Program-made: the position numbers and the translations under genes
Shown here: positions 1 to 7,827 of the stretch, one piece after another
Layout: each line of letters begins with the position of its first letter
How positions within the stretch are numbered: the first letter of the stretch is position 1
The notes under the pieces: model-generated
What the model was told of the DNA's origin: nothing
Databases searched by the model: none
What the model saw: only the letters and a program-made list of their open reading frames with translations
NCBI RefSeq assembly: GCF_019733465.1
Contig: NZ_JACVQL010000081.1
Location: 1-45,975 of the forward strand
Origin: Actinotalea ferrariae
GTDB lineage: Bacteria > Actinomycetota > Actinomycetes > Actinomycetales > Cellulomonadaceae
Direction: 5' to 3'
Length of the DNA stretch: 45,975 nt

Positions 1-651
1 GTCGGGCGGCATGCCGGCCAGGCGCCAGCGGCACAGGTCCGCGACCGGGCACGCGGTGCAGCGCGGCGACCGCGCGGTGCAGACGAGCGCGCCGAGCTCC
101 ATGACCGCGGCGTTCCAGCGCGCCGACGTCGCGTCGTCGTCGGGCACGACGGCGCCCGCGCGACGCAGCTCGGCGATCGAGAGGTGCGGGGCGGGCAGGG
201 CGCGGCCCTCGAGCGTGCGCGCGAGCACGCGCCGCACGTTGGTGTCCACGACGACGCTGCGTCGGCCGCGGGCGAAGGCCGTGACCGCCGCCGCGGTGTA
301 GGTGCCGATGCCGGGCAGGGCGAGGAGCTCCGCCTCGTCCGCGGGCAGCTCGCCGCCGTGCCGCTCGACGACGGTCCGGGCACAGGCCTGGAGCCGGAGC
401 GCGCGCCGCGGGTACCCCAGCCGGCCCCAGGCGCACAGGACGTCGTCCGGGCGGGCCGCGGCGAGGTCGGCCGCCGTCGGCCAGCGCGTCATCCACTCGC
501 GCCACACCGGCTCCACGCGCACGACCGGCGTCTGCTGGAGCATGACCTCGCTGACGAGCACGCCCCACGGGGTGCGGTCGGGGGCGCGCCACGGGAGGTC
601 GCGCGCGTGCTCGCCGAACCAGGTGACGACGGGTTCGACGAGGGCGTGCAT
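1..651 (-). CDS. mutY: A/G-specific adenine glycosylase MutY (3' end cut by window edge)
   Basis: Base-excision-repair glycosylase that removes adenine mispaired with 8-oxoguanine. Translation of the minus strand from the ATG at 651 gives 217 residues with no stop before the window edge. The N-terminus carries the family pattern LPWR...PWGVLVSEVMLQQT, then the helix-hairpin-helix segment LPGIGTYTAAAV followed by VDTNVRRVLAR. The four cysteines of the [4Fe-4S] cluster are visible in CTARSPRC-TAC-PVADLC (spacing C-X6-C-X2-C-X5-C). The catalytic Glu is in SEVMLQQT and the Asp in VDTNV. The C-terminal NUDIX-like domain would lie outside the window. In mycobacteria mutY is near disA and radA, which fits the next genes. 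The family call is secure; only the length is unknown. Confidence 0.95.
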   Translation of the reverse strand, partial: MHALVEPVVTWFGEHARDLPWRAPDRTPWGVLVSEVMLQQTPVVRVEPVWREWMTRWPTAADLAAARPDDVLCAWGRLGYPRRALRLQACARTVVERHGGELPADEAELLALPGIGTYTAAAVTAFARGRRSVVVDTNVRRVLARTLEGRALPAPHLSIAELRRAGAVVPDDDATSARWNAAVMELGALVCTARSPRCTACPVADLCRWRLAGMPPD

Positions 652-769
652 CGACGCATCATGCCTGACTGTCTGCGACGAGGAGACGTGTCCCGGCGCG
701 CCGACCGGGCCACGGGACGCGCCGGTCGTACCGTGACCGCGTAGGCCCTGATGAGGAGGCGACGAGCGG

Positions 770-1447
770 ATGAGCACGATGCTGCACCCCGTCGGCCCAC
801 GGCCGCCGCAGGTGTACTGGGTCCGGCGGCTGGTGGTCCTCGCTGTGCTGGTCGGTGTGGTCGCGGTGCTGTGGGCGGTGCTCGGCCGCGGCGCGGCCCC
901 GGCCGACGGCGCGTCCGGCGCCGACACGGACGCGGACGCCTCGCAGGACGCCGGCGCAGGTGACGGTGACGAGGCGACGACCGGCGCGTCCGACGACGCC
1001 GCCGATGCCACCGACGCTGCGGTCGACGCGCCGCAGGAGCAGGCGGCCGACCAGGGGCCGGTCGTGTGCGCGCCCGCAGACCTCACGCTCGCGCTCACGA
1101 CCGACGCGCGTGCGTACGCGGCAGGTGTGCAGCCGACCTTCACCGTGGCCCTGACGAACGCCGGCGGCGCCGCCTGCACGGTCGACGCCGACGCCGCCCA
1201 GCGCGAGATCCTCATCACCTCCGGCAGCGACCGGATCTGGTCCTCGCTCGACTGCCCGCCGACGGCGGCCCCGAACCTCCTGCTGCTCGAGCCGGGGGCG
1301 AGGACGGACGCTCCCGTGGTCTGGGACCGGACCCGCTCGGCGGTGGGCTGCACGGGCGGCCTGCCGGAGCCGCGCCCCGGCACGTACAGCGCCGTCGTGA
1401 CGATGCTCGGTGCGACGAGCGCGCCGGTGGTCTTCGAGCTCGGCTGA
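770..1447 (+). CDS. Hypothetical membrane-anchored Ala/Asp-rich protein
   Basis: Unrecognised 225-residue protein. A short basic N-terminus (to about residue 21) is followed by one hydrophobic segment (about 22-43, RRLVVLAVLVGVVAVLWAVL), then a low-complexity Ala/Asp/Gly linker to about residue 95, and then a small extracellular domain containing four cysteines (VVCAPADLTL, ACTVDAD, SLDCPPTA, VGCTGG). This looks like a membrane-anchored protein with a beta-sandwich-like outer domain, possibly disulfide-linked. The ATG at 770 has a good ribosome site, AGGAGG, at about 754-759. It is divergent from mutY, with 118 bp between the starts. No function can be assigned. Confidence 0.75.
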   Translation: MSTMLHPVGPRPPQVYWVRRLVVLAVLVGVVAVLWAVLGRGAAPADGASGADTDADASQDAGAGDGDEATTGASDDAADATDAAVDAPQEQAADQGPVVCAPADLTLALTTDARAYAAGVQPTFTVALTNAGGAACTVDADAAQREILITSGSDRIWSSLDCPPTAAPNLLLLEPGARTDAPVVWDRTRSAVGCTGGLPEPRPGTYSAVVTMLGATSAPVVFELG

Positions 1448-1465
1448 CCCACGCGGAGGCGCCCG

Positions 1466-1933
1466 TCAGACCTCCGCGGACCCGCGCACCGCGGTACTCG
1501 GTGCCTCCGTGCGCTCCGCCTCAGCGCGCTCTGCCTCGGCGCGTTCTGCCGCGACGACGGCCGCCAGCTGAGCCGGGCTGTTGCGCAGCAGGCAGAACTC
1601 GTTGCCCTCGGGGTCGGCGAGCACGTGCCACGTCGCGTCGCGCTGCCCGACGTCGACCGTCGTCGCCCCGAGGCGCAGCAGGCGCTCCAGCTCCTCCTCC
1701 TGGCTCGACCCGTCCGGGGGACGCAGGTCCAGGTGGAGACGGTTCTTGACCGTCTTGGCGTCGGGCACGGTGATGAACAGGAGGCCGCCCGTGAGGTCGT
1801 CAGCGTGCGGCGCGACCCACACCTCGTCCTCGTCGTCGAGCGTCAGCTCCCACCCGAGCACCTCCGCCCACCACCGGCCGAGCCGCTCCGGGTCGGCGCT
1901 GTCCACGACGAGCTGGCTGATGATCGATCCCAT
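1466..1933 (-). CDS. VOC (glyoxalase-like) family protein
   Basis: 155-residue protein of the vicinal-oxygen-chelate superfamily, glyoxalase-like branch. Visible pattern: IISQLVVDSADPERLGRWWAEVLGWEL at the start of the fold, then LHLDLRPPDG and WHVLADPEGNEFCLL, the usual second-half ending. Substrate cannot be told from sequence. I place the start at the ATG at 1933 because a -10-like TACCGT lies 7 bp upstream on the minus strand (1941-1946), the layout of a leaderless transcript; a GTG at 1942 would extend it by three residues but sits inside that -10 box. The C-terminus is Ala/Glu repeat-rich (AERAEAERAEAERTEA) and probably helical. It is convergent with the gene ending at 1447. Confidence 0.85.
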   Translation of the reverse strand: MGSIISQLVVDSADPERLGRWWAEVLGWELTLDDEDEVWVAPHADDLTGGLLFITVPDAKTVKNRLHLDLRPPDGSSQEEELERLLRLGATTVDVGQRDATWHVLADPEGNEFCLLRNSPAQLAAVVAAERAEAERAEAERTEAPSTAVRGSAEV

Positions 1934-1991
1934 GCCTCGCACGGTAGACCGACCACGTGGCGGCAGCCCAGGGAATCACGATGACCGACGT

Positions 1992-2040
1992 GCCCCTCCG
2001 GTCGTGCCCCGGCCGGTGGCGCCCCTCCGGTCGTGCCCCG
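1992..2040. repeat. Direct repeat of 20 bp, two copies
   Basis: GCCCCTCCGGTCGTGCCCCG occurs at 1992-2011 and again at 2021-2040, separated by 9 bp. It lies in the 160-bp spacer between the VOC gene and the gene ending at 2093. No promoter or terminator role is evident. Confidence 0.8.
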
Positions 2041-2067
2041 CCGCTCGTGCGGCAACCAGAGAACCGT

Positions 2068-2099
2068 CGTCGGACGTAGCGCTCGAGGGTGCTCAACTC
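2068..2099 (-). repeat. Copy of the disA 3' end (distal copy of a 32-bp direct repeat)
   Basis: Matches 2902-2933 (the last codons and stop of disA) at 29 of 32 positions in the same orientation. The two copies bracket the gene at 2093-2884, whose stop codon lies inside this copy. The third mismatch changes the disA stop TGA to CGA here, so this copy no longer terminates in the disA frame. Confidence 0.85.
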
Positions 2100-2884
2100 T
2101 CGGCGGGTCCGCTCCACTCGAGACACTCGAGGCGCGGCTCCGCGCGGAGGGCCGCCACGAGGGCGTGGTCGCCGCTCACCTTGGTGGCCTGCAGGTCGTA
2201 GTCCGTCGACACGAACCAGGCCCGGTCCGCAGGCCAGAGATTGGTCGGCGAGTAGCCGTACGCGCCGCCGTGCTCCTCGAGAAGGTCGCGGACGGACCCG
2301 AGCGGGCCGGTCCACAGATGGACGCTGTCGAAGTCTCCGGCGGGCAGGGACGCGTAGAACGCGAAGCACGGTGTGTCCTCGCCCTGCGGCGATCGGGACG
2401 CCAGCACGGCGAGGAGCGCCTCGAGGCTCAGGTCGTCGAGCGACCCCTCGGGCGGCGGCGCGACGGCGGCCGGCCAGTTCCCGGCGGGGAACCACCGGAA
2501 GCTCGGCGGGGCGTCCCGGCGCAGGTCACGGTCGGGGAGTCGCCCCAGGTACTCCGCCCACGTCACTCTCGTCCACTCCTCGCCGGGCCGCCCTACGACA
2601 CCGAGCGGGATGCCGGACACCTCCGTGAGTGCGTCGAGGTCGACCTCGCCGACTAGCTGCGGTGTGGCGTCCCCCGTAGCGAGCCGCGCCCGGTGAAGGT
2701 CGTCGTGAGTCGTGGGCGCCATCAGGTCGGCGTGCTCGTACATGGCGTGAAGCACCCACGTCGACGTCGGCCAGCCCCCGGGGTCGAAGCCCGTCGAGGC
2801 GCCGCTGATCGGCAGGTGCGCCGACCACGCCATGGGAGCCGACGGGTCGTCGACGCGCGTCATCCCGCGCGAGGTGCTCGACAC
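2093..2884 (-). CDS. Hypothetical protein in a cassette between disA-end repeats
   Basis: 263 residues; I do not recognise the family. It looks soluble, with no signal peptide or membrane segment, and is rich in Trp (for example STWVLHAMYEHADLM, WTRVTWAEYLG, DRAWFVSTDYDLQATKVSG). The last part resembles proteins with an immunity- or SUKH-like feel, but I see no decisive motif. The start is the GTG at 2884 (GAGGGG about 9 bp upstream) or the ATG at 2863. It lies just downstream of disA on the same strand, and 32-bp copies of the disA end stand on both sides, suggesting it arrived as an insertion at the 3' end of disA. Composition is not obviously different from its neighbours. Confidence 0.7.
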   Translation of the reverse strand: MSSTSRGMTRVDDPSAPMAWSAHLPISGASTGFDPGGWPTSTWVLHAMYEHADLMAPTTHDDLHRARLATGDATPQLVGEVDLDALTEVSGIPLGVVGRPGEEWTRVTWAEYLGRLPDRDLRRDAPPSFRWFPAGNWPAAVAPPPEGSLDDLSLEALLAVLASRSPQGEDTPCFAFYASLPAGDFDSVHLWTGPLGSVRDLLEEHGGAYGYSPTNLWPADRAWFVSTDYDLQATKVSGDHALVAALRAEPRLECLEWSGPAES

Positions 2885-2901
2885 GTCAGGACGCCCCTCT
2901 G

Positions 2902-2933
2902 CGTCAGACGTAGCGCTCGAGGATGCTCGACTC
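2902..2933 (-). repeat. disA 3' end (proximal copy of the 32-bp direct repeat)
   Basis: The genuine end of disA, encoding the last residues SILERYV and the TGA stop at 2904-2906. Pairs with the imperfect copy at 2068-2099. Confidence 0.85.
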
Positions 2934-3989
2934 GGCGAGCCGGGAGAGACCCTCGCGGACCGCCCGGGCGCGCTGCTCGCCGACGCCGTCGACCGCCATG
3001 AGCTCGTCGATCCCCGCCGCGAGAAGCTTCTGCAGCCCGCCGAAGTGGCCGACGAGCCGGTCGACGATCGTCCCGGGGAGCCGGGGGACCTTGGAGAGCA
3101 GGCGGTAGCCGCGAGGGCCGACCGCGCCGTCGAGCGAGTCCTCGACGCCGGTGAGGCCGAGGATGCGGGAGATGTGCGTGAGGTCCAGCAGCTCGTTGGC
3201 GTCGAGCCCGGCGAGCGCCGCCTGCACCTCGGCGAGCGTGCGGCCAGCGCGGCCCGCCTCGACGTAGTCCCGGATGACGAGCTGGCGGTCGGAGCCGATG
3301 CCGCCGACGAGCTCGTCGAGCTGCAGGGCCATGAGCCGACCGTCGGTGCCGAGCTCCACCACGTAGCCCGCGATCTCCTCCGAGATGCGCCGGACCATCT
3401 CGAGGCGCTGCACCACGGCGGCGACGTCGCGGACGGTGACGAGGTCCTCGATCTCGAGCGCGGACAGAGTGCCGCTCACCTCGTCCAGGCGTGACTTGTA
3501 GCGCTCGAGGGTCGCGAGCGCCTGGTTCGCGCGCGACTGGATGACGTCGGAGCCCTCGAGCACGTACCGGCTGCCACCCACGTAGAGCGCGATGATGCGC
3601 ATGGACTGGCTCACCGACACCACGGGGAAGCCCGACTGCTTGGCGACGCGCTCGGCGGTGCGGTGCCGCGTGCCGGACTCGGTGGTCTCGATGGTCGGGT
3701 CCGGGAGGAGCTGCACCGCGGCCCTGAGGATCTTGGTGGCGTCGGCGTTGACCACCACCGCACCGTCCATCTTCGCGAGCTCACGCAGCCGCGTGGCGGA
3801 GAAGTCGACGTCGAGCGCGAAGCCGCCCGAGCACATGGACTCCACGACCCTGTCGTGGCCGAGCACGATGAGCGCCCCCGTGCGGCCGCGGAGGATGCGC
3901 TCGAGCCCGTCGCGGAGCTCGGTCCCGGGTGCGACCGCGGCGAGGGTGGAGCGCAGCAGGTCCTCGGCGGAGCGCTCGGTGTTGACCAC
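2904..3989 (-). CDS. disA: DNA integrity scanning diadenylate cyclase DisA
   Basis: Makes cyclic di-AMP from two ATP and scans DNA for branched lesions. 361 residues, the usual family length. The N-terminal DAC domain shows the DGA motif (residues 75-77, MDGAVVV) and the RHR motif (108-110, GTRHRTAER), both needed for catalysis. A helical linker follows, then a C-terminal helix-hairpin-helix DNA-binding region ([30 protein letters not shown]...[16 protein letters not shown]). The start is the GTG at 3989: a -10-like TAGGAT (minus strand, 3996-4001) lies exactly 6 bp upstream and its first three bases are the radA stop codon. Thus disA can be read with radA or from its own leaderless promoter. 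radA upstream and mutY nearby are the typical actinobacterial setting. Confidence 0.97.
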   Translation of the reverse strand: MVNTERSAEDLLRSTLAAVAPGTELRDGLERILRGRTGALIVLGHDRVVESMCSGGFALDVDFSATRLRELAKMDGAVVVNADATKILRAAVQLLPDPTIETTESGTRHRTAERVAKQSGFPVVSVSQSMRIIALYVGGSRYVLEGSDVIQSRANQALATLERYKSRLDEVSGTLSALEIEDLVTVRDVAAVVQRLEMVRRISEEIAGYVVELGTDGRLMALQLDELVGGIGSDRQLVIRDYVEAGRAGRTLAEVQAALAGLDANELLDLTHISRILGLTGVEDSLDGAVGPRGYRLLSKVPRLPGTIVDRLVGHFGGLQKLLAAGIDELMAVDGVGEQRARAVREGLSRLAESSILERYV

Positions 3990-3995
3990 GGGCGA

Positions 3996-4001
3996 ATCCT
4001 A
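3996..4001 (-). promoter_or_regulatory. Probable disA -10 element (leaderless start)
   Basis: TAGGAT on the minus strand, 6 bp before the disA GTG. The TAG is at once the radA stop codon and the first half of the -10 box. Confidence 0.5.
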
Positions 4002-5435
4002 CGTGACCTGGGGCGACGTCGGCCCTCTCCGGTCGTCGCGCGCGAGCATGAGCGCGCGGCCGAGGTCCGCCGCCTCGAGGAGCTCGAGACCCTCGGGCGC
4101 CTGCCCCCGCTCCACCCCGCCGGCCGGGACGAGCGCGCGCGTGAAGCCGAGCCGGCGTGCCTCCGCGAGTCGCTGCGTGAGCCCGACGACGGGCCGGATC
4201 TCGCCGGCGAGCCCGACCTCGCCGAGCGCGACCAGGCCCTCGACGAGCGGGACGTTCTCCATGCCGCTCGCCGTGGCGAGCGCGACGGCGAGGTCCGCCG
4301 CCGGCTCGACGACGCGGGCGCCGCCGATCGTCGAGACGTACACGTCCTTGTCCGCGAGCGGCACCCCGCCCCGGCGCTGCAGCACGGCGAGGATCATCGC
4401 GAGCCTGCTGCCGTCGACCCCGCTCGTGGTGCGCCGCGGGTTGCTCAGCAGCGAGGGCACCACGAGCGCCTGCAGCTCCGTCGCGAGCGGTCGTCGGCCC
4501 TCGAGCGTGACGGTCACGCACGTGCCCGGCACGTGGTGCAGCGTGTGCGACAGGAACAGGCCCGACGGGTCCGCGAGCCCGACGATCCCCGCCTCCGTGA
4601 GGTCGAAGCAGCCCACCTCGTCCGTGGGCCCGTACCGGTTCTTGGTCGCCCGCACGAGCCGCAGGCGCGAGTGCCGGTCCCCCTCGAACTGGCACACCAC
4701 GTCGACGAGGTGCTCGAGCGTCCGCGGGCCCGCGACGCTGCCGTCCTTCGTCACGTGCCCCACGAGGACCGCGGGCAGGTCCCGCTCCTTGGCGGCGGCG
4801 ATGAGCGCCGCCGCGACCTCGCGGACCTGGCCGACGCCGCCCGGTGCGCCGTCGACCTGCGCGGACGCGATGGTCTGCACGGAGTCGACGACGAGCATGG
4901 TCGGCGACGTGGCCTCGATGTGCCCGAGGACCGCGCCGAGGTCCGTCTCGGCCGCGAGCAGGAGGCCCGGCGCGAGCGCGCCGATGCGCTCGGCGCGCAG
5001 CCGCACCTGACCCGCCGACTCCTCGCCCGTGACGTAGAGCACGCGCTGCCCGGGAGACCGGGCCAGGCGCGCGGCGACGTCCAGCAGCAGGGTCGACTTG
5101 CCCACGCCCGGCTCGCCCGCGAGGAGCACGACCGCACCCGGGACGAGGCCGCCGCCGAGCACCCGGTCGAGCTCGTCGACCCCCGTGGGGCGGGCCCGCG
5201 CCGTCTCGACGTCGATCTCGGAGATGGGCCGCGCGGGCGTGCGCGACGTCGTGGCGACGGTGCGCGGCCCCGCGCTCGACGCGGCGTCCTCGACGACCGT
5301 CCCCCAGGCCTGGCACTCGCCGCAGCGGCCCGCCCACTTGGCCGCCGTCCAGCCGCACTCCAGGCACGTCCAGCCCGGCCGCTGGCTGCGTGCTGACCGG
5401 CCGGGGGAGCGCGTCGAGGCGCTGGGCGATGGCAT
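3999..5435 (-). CDS. radA: DNA repair protein RadA
   Basis: RecA-like ATPase with Lon-like C-terminus that promotes branch migration during recombination repair. 478 residues from the ATG at 5435. In order: zinc finger C24-X2-C27-X10-C38-X2-C41; Walker A GEPGVGKS at about 107-114; Walker B region MLVVDSVQT; the RadA signature KNRYG in RATKNRYGPTDEVG; and a C-terminal Lon-protease-like domain (DVYVSTIGGARVVEPAADLAVALA...VALGEVGLAGEIRPV). The frame is open upstream to 6227, but that extension is antisense to the TetR gene. The ATG at 5435 is preceded at 6 bp by TACCGT (minus strand, 5442-5447), a leaderless start. Transcribed towards disA, with which it forms a repair and nucleotide-signal pair. 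Confidence 0.97.
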   Translation of the reverse strand: MPSPSASTRSPGRSARSQRPGWTCLECGWTAAKWAGRCGECQAWGTVVEDAASSAGPRTVATTSRTPARPISEIDVETARARPTGVDELDRVLGGGLVPGAVVLLAGEPGVGKSTLLLDVAARLARSPGQRVLYVTGEESAGQVRLRAERIGALAPGLLLAAETDLGAVLGHIEATSPTMLVVDSVQTIASAQVDGAPGGVGQVREVAAALIAAAKERDLPAVLVGHVTKDGSVAGPRTLEHLVDVVCQFEGDRHSRLRLVRATKNRYGPTDEVGCFDLTEAGIVGLADPSGLFLSHTLHHVPGTCVTVTLEGRRPLATELQALVVPSLLSNPRRTTSGVDGSRLAMILAVLQRRGGVPLADKDVYVSTIGGARVVEPAADLAVALATASGMENVPLVEGLVALGEVGLAGEIRPVVGLTQRLAEARRLGFTRALVPAGGVERGQAPEGLELLEAADLGRALMLARDDRRGPTSPQVT

Positions 5436-5441
5436 GGCGCG

Positions 5442-5510
5442 ACGGTAGCCGGACCCTCCGACACGACCCTGACCGACACGACTGCCGGACGCCGACGGCG
5501 TCACTAGGGT
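5442..5510. promoter_or_regulatory. Divergent leaderless promoters of radA and the TetR gene
   Basis: On the minus strand TACCGT (5442-5447) is 6 bp from the radA ATG. On the plus strand TAGGGT (5505-5510) is 6 bp from the TetR ATG at 5517. No ribosome site precedes either ATG, so both messages probably begin at or next to their start codon. Confidence 0.55.
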
Positions 5511-5516
5511 GCGTCC

Positions 5517-6149
5517 ATGAGCGAGCCGAGCGCTGCTGGCGGACGGCGGCAGGACGGCACCCGGCCGCGGGGCCGTCGGGCCGACGGGAGCGCGGTCGAG
5601 GACATCCTGGCGGCTGCGCGGGCCGAGTTCGCCGAGCGCGGGTACGGCGGGACGAGCGTGCGCGGTGTCGCGCGCCGGGCCCACGTGGACCCCGGCCTCG
5701 TCCGCTACTACTTCGGCGGCGGCAAGCCGGAGCTCTTCGCGATGGCCCTCGCGCGACGGGAGATCGACCCGGCCGGCGTGGTCGCGACGCTCGTCGCGGA
5801 CGGCCTCGACGGCCTCGGCGCGCGTCTGCTCGACGTCGTGGTCGGCACGTGGGACGCCCCGGGGGGCCGTGAGCGGTTCCGCATGGTGATCGCGGCGACC
5901 GCGAGCGGTCAGGACCACCTCGTCCGGGACTTCCTGGCGAGCGAGGTCTTCGGGCGGGTGCGTGCAGCGCTGCCCGCGCCCGACGCCGACCTGCGCGTCG
6001 GGCTGGTCGCCTCGCACCTGGTCGGCGTGCTCGTCACCCGGTACGTCCTCGAGCTCGAACCGGTCGCGTCCGCGCCGCGGGAAGAGCTCGTGGCCCTCGT
6101 CGGCCCGACGCTGCAGCGCTACCTCACGGGCGAGCTGCCGGGCGCCTGA
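5517..6149 (+). CDS. TetR-family transcriptional regulator
   Basis: 210 residues. The N-terminal helix-turn-helix is clear: EDILAAARAEFAERGYGGTSVRGVARRAHVDPGLVRYYFGGGKPELFAMAL (residues about 29-77; the recognition helix is around VDPGLVRYYF). The C-terminal ligand and dimer domain (about 80-205) resembles the group that represses drug or lipid ABC exporters. It lies 116 bp before a two-gene ABC exporter whose start codon overlaps a perfect 20-bp palindrome. The simplest reading is local repression of that exporter, relieved by an unknown ligand. The ATG at 5517 is supported by TAGGGT 6 bp upstream. Confidence 0.9.
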   Translation: MSEPSAAGGRRQDGTRPRGRRADGSAVEDILAAARAEFAERGYGGTSVRGVARRAHVDPGLVRYYFGGGKPELFAMALARREIDPAGVVATLVADGLDGLGARLLDVVVGTWDAPGGRERFRMVIAATASGQDHLVRDFLASEVFGRVRAALPAPDADLRVGLVASHLVGVLVTRYVLELEPVASAPREELVALVGPTLQRYLTGELPGA

Positions 6150-6229
6150 CCGGTCCCTGGCTGTTCGCGTCGGCACCAGACGCGCACCTCGACCGGGCAC
6201 CTCGACCGGAGGTCGACCGGGCCGCACCC

Positions 6230-6258
6230 TTGCGCGGCGCCAGGGCGAGGAGCAGTAT
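6230..6258 (+). promoter_or_regulatory. Probable promoter of the ABC exporter
   Basis: TTGCGC (6230-6235), a 17-bp spacer and CAGTAT (6253-6258), with the ATG 7 bp further on at 6266. The -10 box overlaps the operator palindrome. Confidence 0.45.
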
Positions 6259-6275
6259 TCCTCACATGAGGAATA
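6256..6275. promoter_or_regulatory. Palindromic operator, probably for the adjacent TetR regulator
   Basis: TATTCCTCA-CA-TGAGGAATA: two perfect 9-bp arms around a 2-bp centre. It is the most AT-rich stretch of the neighbourhood, and it covers the exporter's -10 region and its ATG start. Size and symmetry fit a TetR dimer site. Confidence 0.75.
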
Positions 6276-7057
6276 ACGCGCCGGCGGCGGTCCGGGTCGC
6301 CGGGCTCCGGGTGGTCCGGGGCGGCACCGAGGTGCTCGGCGGTCTGCACCTGGCGGTGCCGGCCGGTCAGGTCGTCGGGCTCCTCGGCCCGAGCGGGAGC
6401 GGCAAGACGACGCTCATGCGAGCGGTCGTCGGCGTGCAGGAGACCGCGGGGGGCGAGGTCGAGGTGCTCGGGCTGCCCGCCGGCCACCGGGATCTCCGCC
6501 GCCGGGTCGGGTACGTGAGCCAGGCCCCGAGCGTCTACGCCGACCTCACGGTGGCCGAGAACCTCCGCTACTTCGCGACCGTGCTAGGCGCGGGCCGCGC
6601 GGACGTGGCCCGCGTGCTCGGCGAGGTGGACCTCGGCCGCATGGCCGGTCGGCGGGTCGGAGCGCTGTCCGGGGGCGAGCGGTCCCGCGTGTCCCTCGGC
6701 GTCGCGCTCCTCGCACGGCCGGAGCTCCTCGTGCTCGACGAGCCGACGGTCGGCCTCGACCCTGTCCTCCGGCGCGACCTGTGGCAGCTCTTCCACCGCC
6801 TGAGTGCCGACGGGACCTCGCTGCTGATCTCGAGCCACGTGATGGACGAGGCCCAGCGGTGCGACCGGCTCGTGCTGCTGCGCGACGGTCGCGTGCTCGC
6901 CGACTCGACGCTGCCCGACCTGCTGGCGTCGACGGGCGCTGCCGACGTGGAGGCGGCGTTCCTCCACCTCGTCGAGGACGGCGCCGCCCCCGCGGCGCAC
7001 CTGGTCCAGGCGCCGGCGGGCCGGCACGCGGCGGCCCATGGGGAGGGGTCCCGATGA
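6266..7057 (+). CDS. ABC exporter, ATP-binding subunit
   Basis: 263 residues from the ATG at 6266 (a start at 6230 would have its codon upstream of the operator and is less likely). One nucleotide-binding domain of the drug-resistance/ABC-2 type: Walker A LLGPSGSGKTTLMRA, Q-loop YVSQAPSVYADLTV, signature LSGGERSRVSLGVALL, Walker B LLVLDEPTVGLDP and switch His in ISSHVMDEAQRCD. The C-terminus extends into a short variable tail (VQAPAGRHAAAHGEGSR). It overlaps the permease gene by 4 bp (ATGA), so the two are translationally coupled. Together with the TetR gene it forms a self-contained efflux unit of unknown substrate. Confidence 0.93.
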   Translation: MRNNAPAAVRVAGLRVVRGGTEVLGGLHLAVPAGQVVGLLGPSGSGKTTLMRAVVGVQETAGGEVEVLGLPAGHRDLRRRVGYVSQAPSVYADLTVAENLRYFATVLGAGRADVARVLGEVDLGRMAGRRVGALSGGERSRVSLGVALLARPELLVLDEPTVGLDPVLRRDLWQLFHRLSADGTSLLISSHVMDEAQRCDRLVLLRDGRVLADSTLPDLLASTGAADVEAAFLHLVEDGAAPAAHLVQAPAGRHAAAHGEGSR

Positions 7058-7785
7058 GCGCACGCCTGACGCTCGCGACCGCGGCCCGGGTCCTACGGCA
7101 GCTGCGTCACGACCACCGCACGATCGCCCTGCTCGTCGCCCTGCCCTGCGTGGTCCTCGGGCTCGTGGCGTGGATGTTCGAGGGCACGCCGGTGCTCGAC
7201 AGCGTCGGGCCCCTCCTCCTCGGGCTCTTCCCGCTCGTCGTGATGTTCCTCGTCACGAGCGTGGCGACGCTGCGCGAGCGCCAGTCCGGCACGCTCGAGC
7301 GACTCATGACGACACCCGTCGGCAAGGGCGACGTCGTCGTCGGCTACGCGCTCGCCTTCGGGCTCATGGCCGTGCTGCAGGCGCTCGTGCTCACCGCGTT
7401 CGCGGTGTGGGTGTGCGGCATGGACGTCGCGGGCGTGCTCTGGGTCGTCGTGCTCGTCGCCGTGCTCGACGCGGTGCTGGGGACCGCCCTCGGGCTGGCC
7501 GCGTCGGCTGTCGCGCGCACGGAGTTCCAGGCGGTCCAGCTCATGCCGGTGATCATCTTCCCGCAGCTCGTCACGGCAGGTCTGTTCCTCCCCCGGGACG
7601 AGATGCCGGCGGTCCTCGAGGCGGTCTCCCGAGCGATGCCGCTCACGTACGGCCTCGAGGCGCTGCAGGAGCTCGCGGCCGGCGGGGGCCTCGCGGAGGT
7701 CCGCGGCGCGCTGGTCGTCGTCGTCGCGTTCATCGTCGGCGCGCTGCTCGTCGGCGCCACGACGCTGCGCCGGCGCACGCCCTGA
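7054..7785 (+). CDS. ABC-2 type exporter permease
   Basis: 243 residues from the ATG at 7054. Six hydrophobic segments of the ABC-2 family are visible: about 23-41 (TIALLVALPCVVLGLVAWMF), 50-70, 96-120 (GYALAFGLMAVLQALVLTAF), 130-155, 165-185 and 215-236. Between the second and third lies the conserved cytoplasmic motif RERQSGTLERLMTTPVGKGDVVVGY. A short re-entrant segment FLPRDEMPAVLEAVSRAMPLTYGLEALQELAAGG is typical of the family. Coupled to the preceding ATPase gene by a 4-bp overlap. The substrate cannot be named. Confidence 0.92.
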   Translation: MSARLTLATAARVLRQLRHDHRTIALLVALPCVVLGLVAWMFEGTPVLDSVGPLLLGLFPLVVMFLVTSVATLRERQSGTLERLMTTPVGKGDVVVGYALAFGLMAVLQALVLTAFAVWVCGMDVAGVLWVVVLVAVLDAVLGTALGLAASAVARTEFQAVQLMPVIIFPQLVTAGLFLPRDEMPAVLEAVSRAMPLTYGLEALQELAAGGGLAEVRGALVVVVAFIVGALLVGATTLRRRTP

Positions 7786-7827
7786 GGGCCCTAGGCTGGC
7801 CGGGCACAGGACCGGCAGGGAGTGGCG

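Noticed and set aside
2093-2884. Toxin or immunity protein
   Set aside because: No toxin partner, secretion gene or decisive domain motif could be seen; only the insertion-like flanks are supported.
3663-5396. Long plus-strand frame opposite disA and radA
   Set aside because: Antisense shadow caused by high GC; Arg/Asp-rich with no family pattern.
5436-6227. Upstream extension of the radA frame
   Set aside because: It is antisense to the TetR gene, and the zinc finger typical of the RadA N-terminus begins just after 5435.
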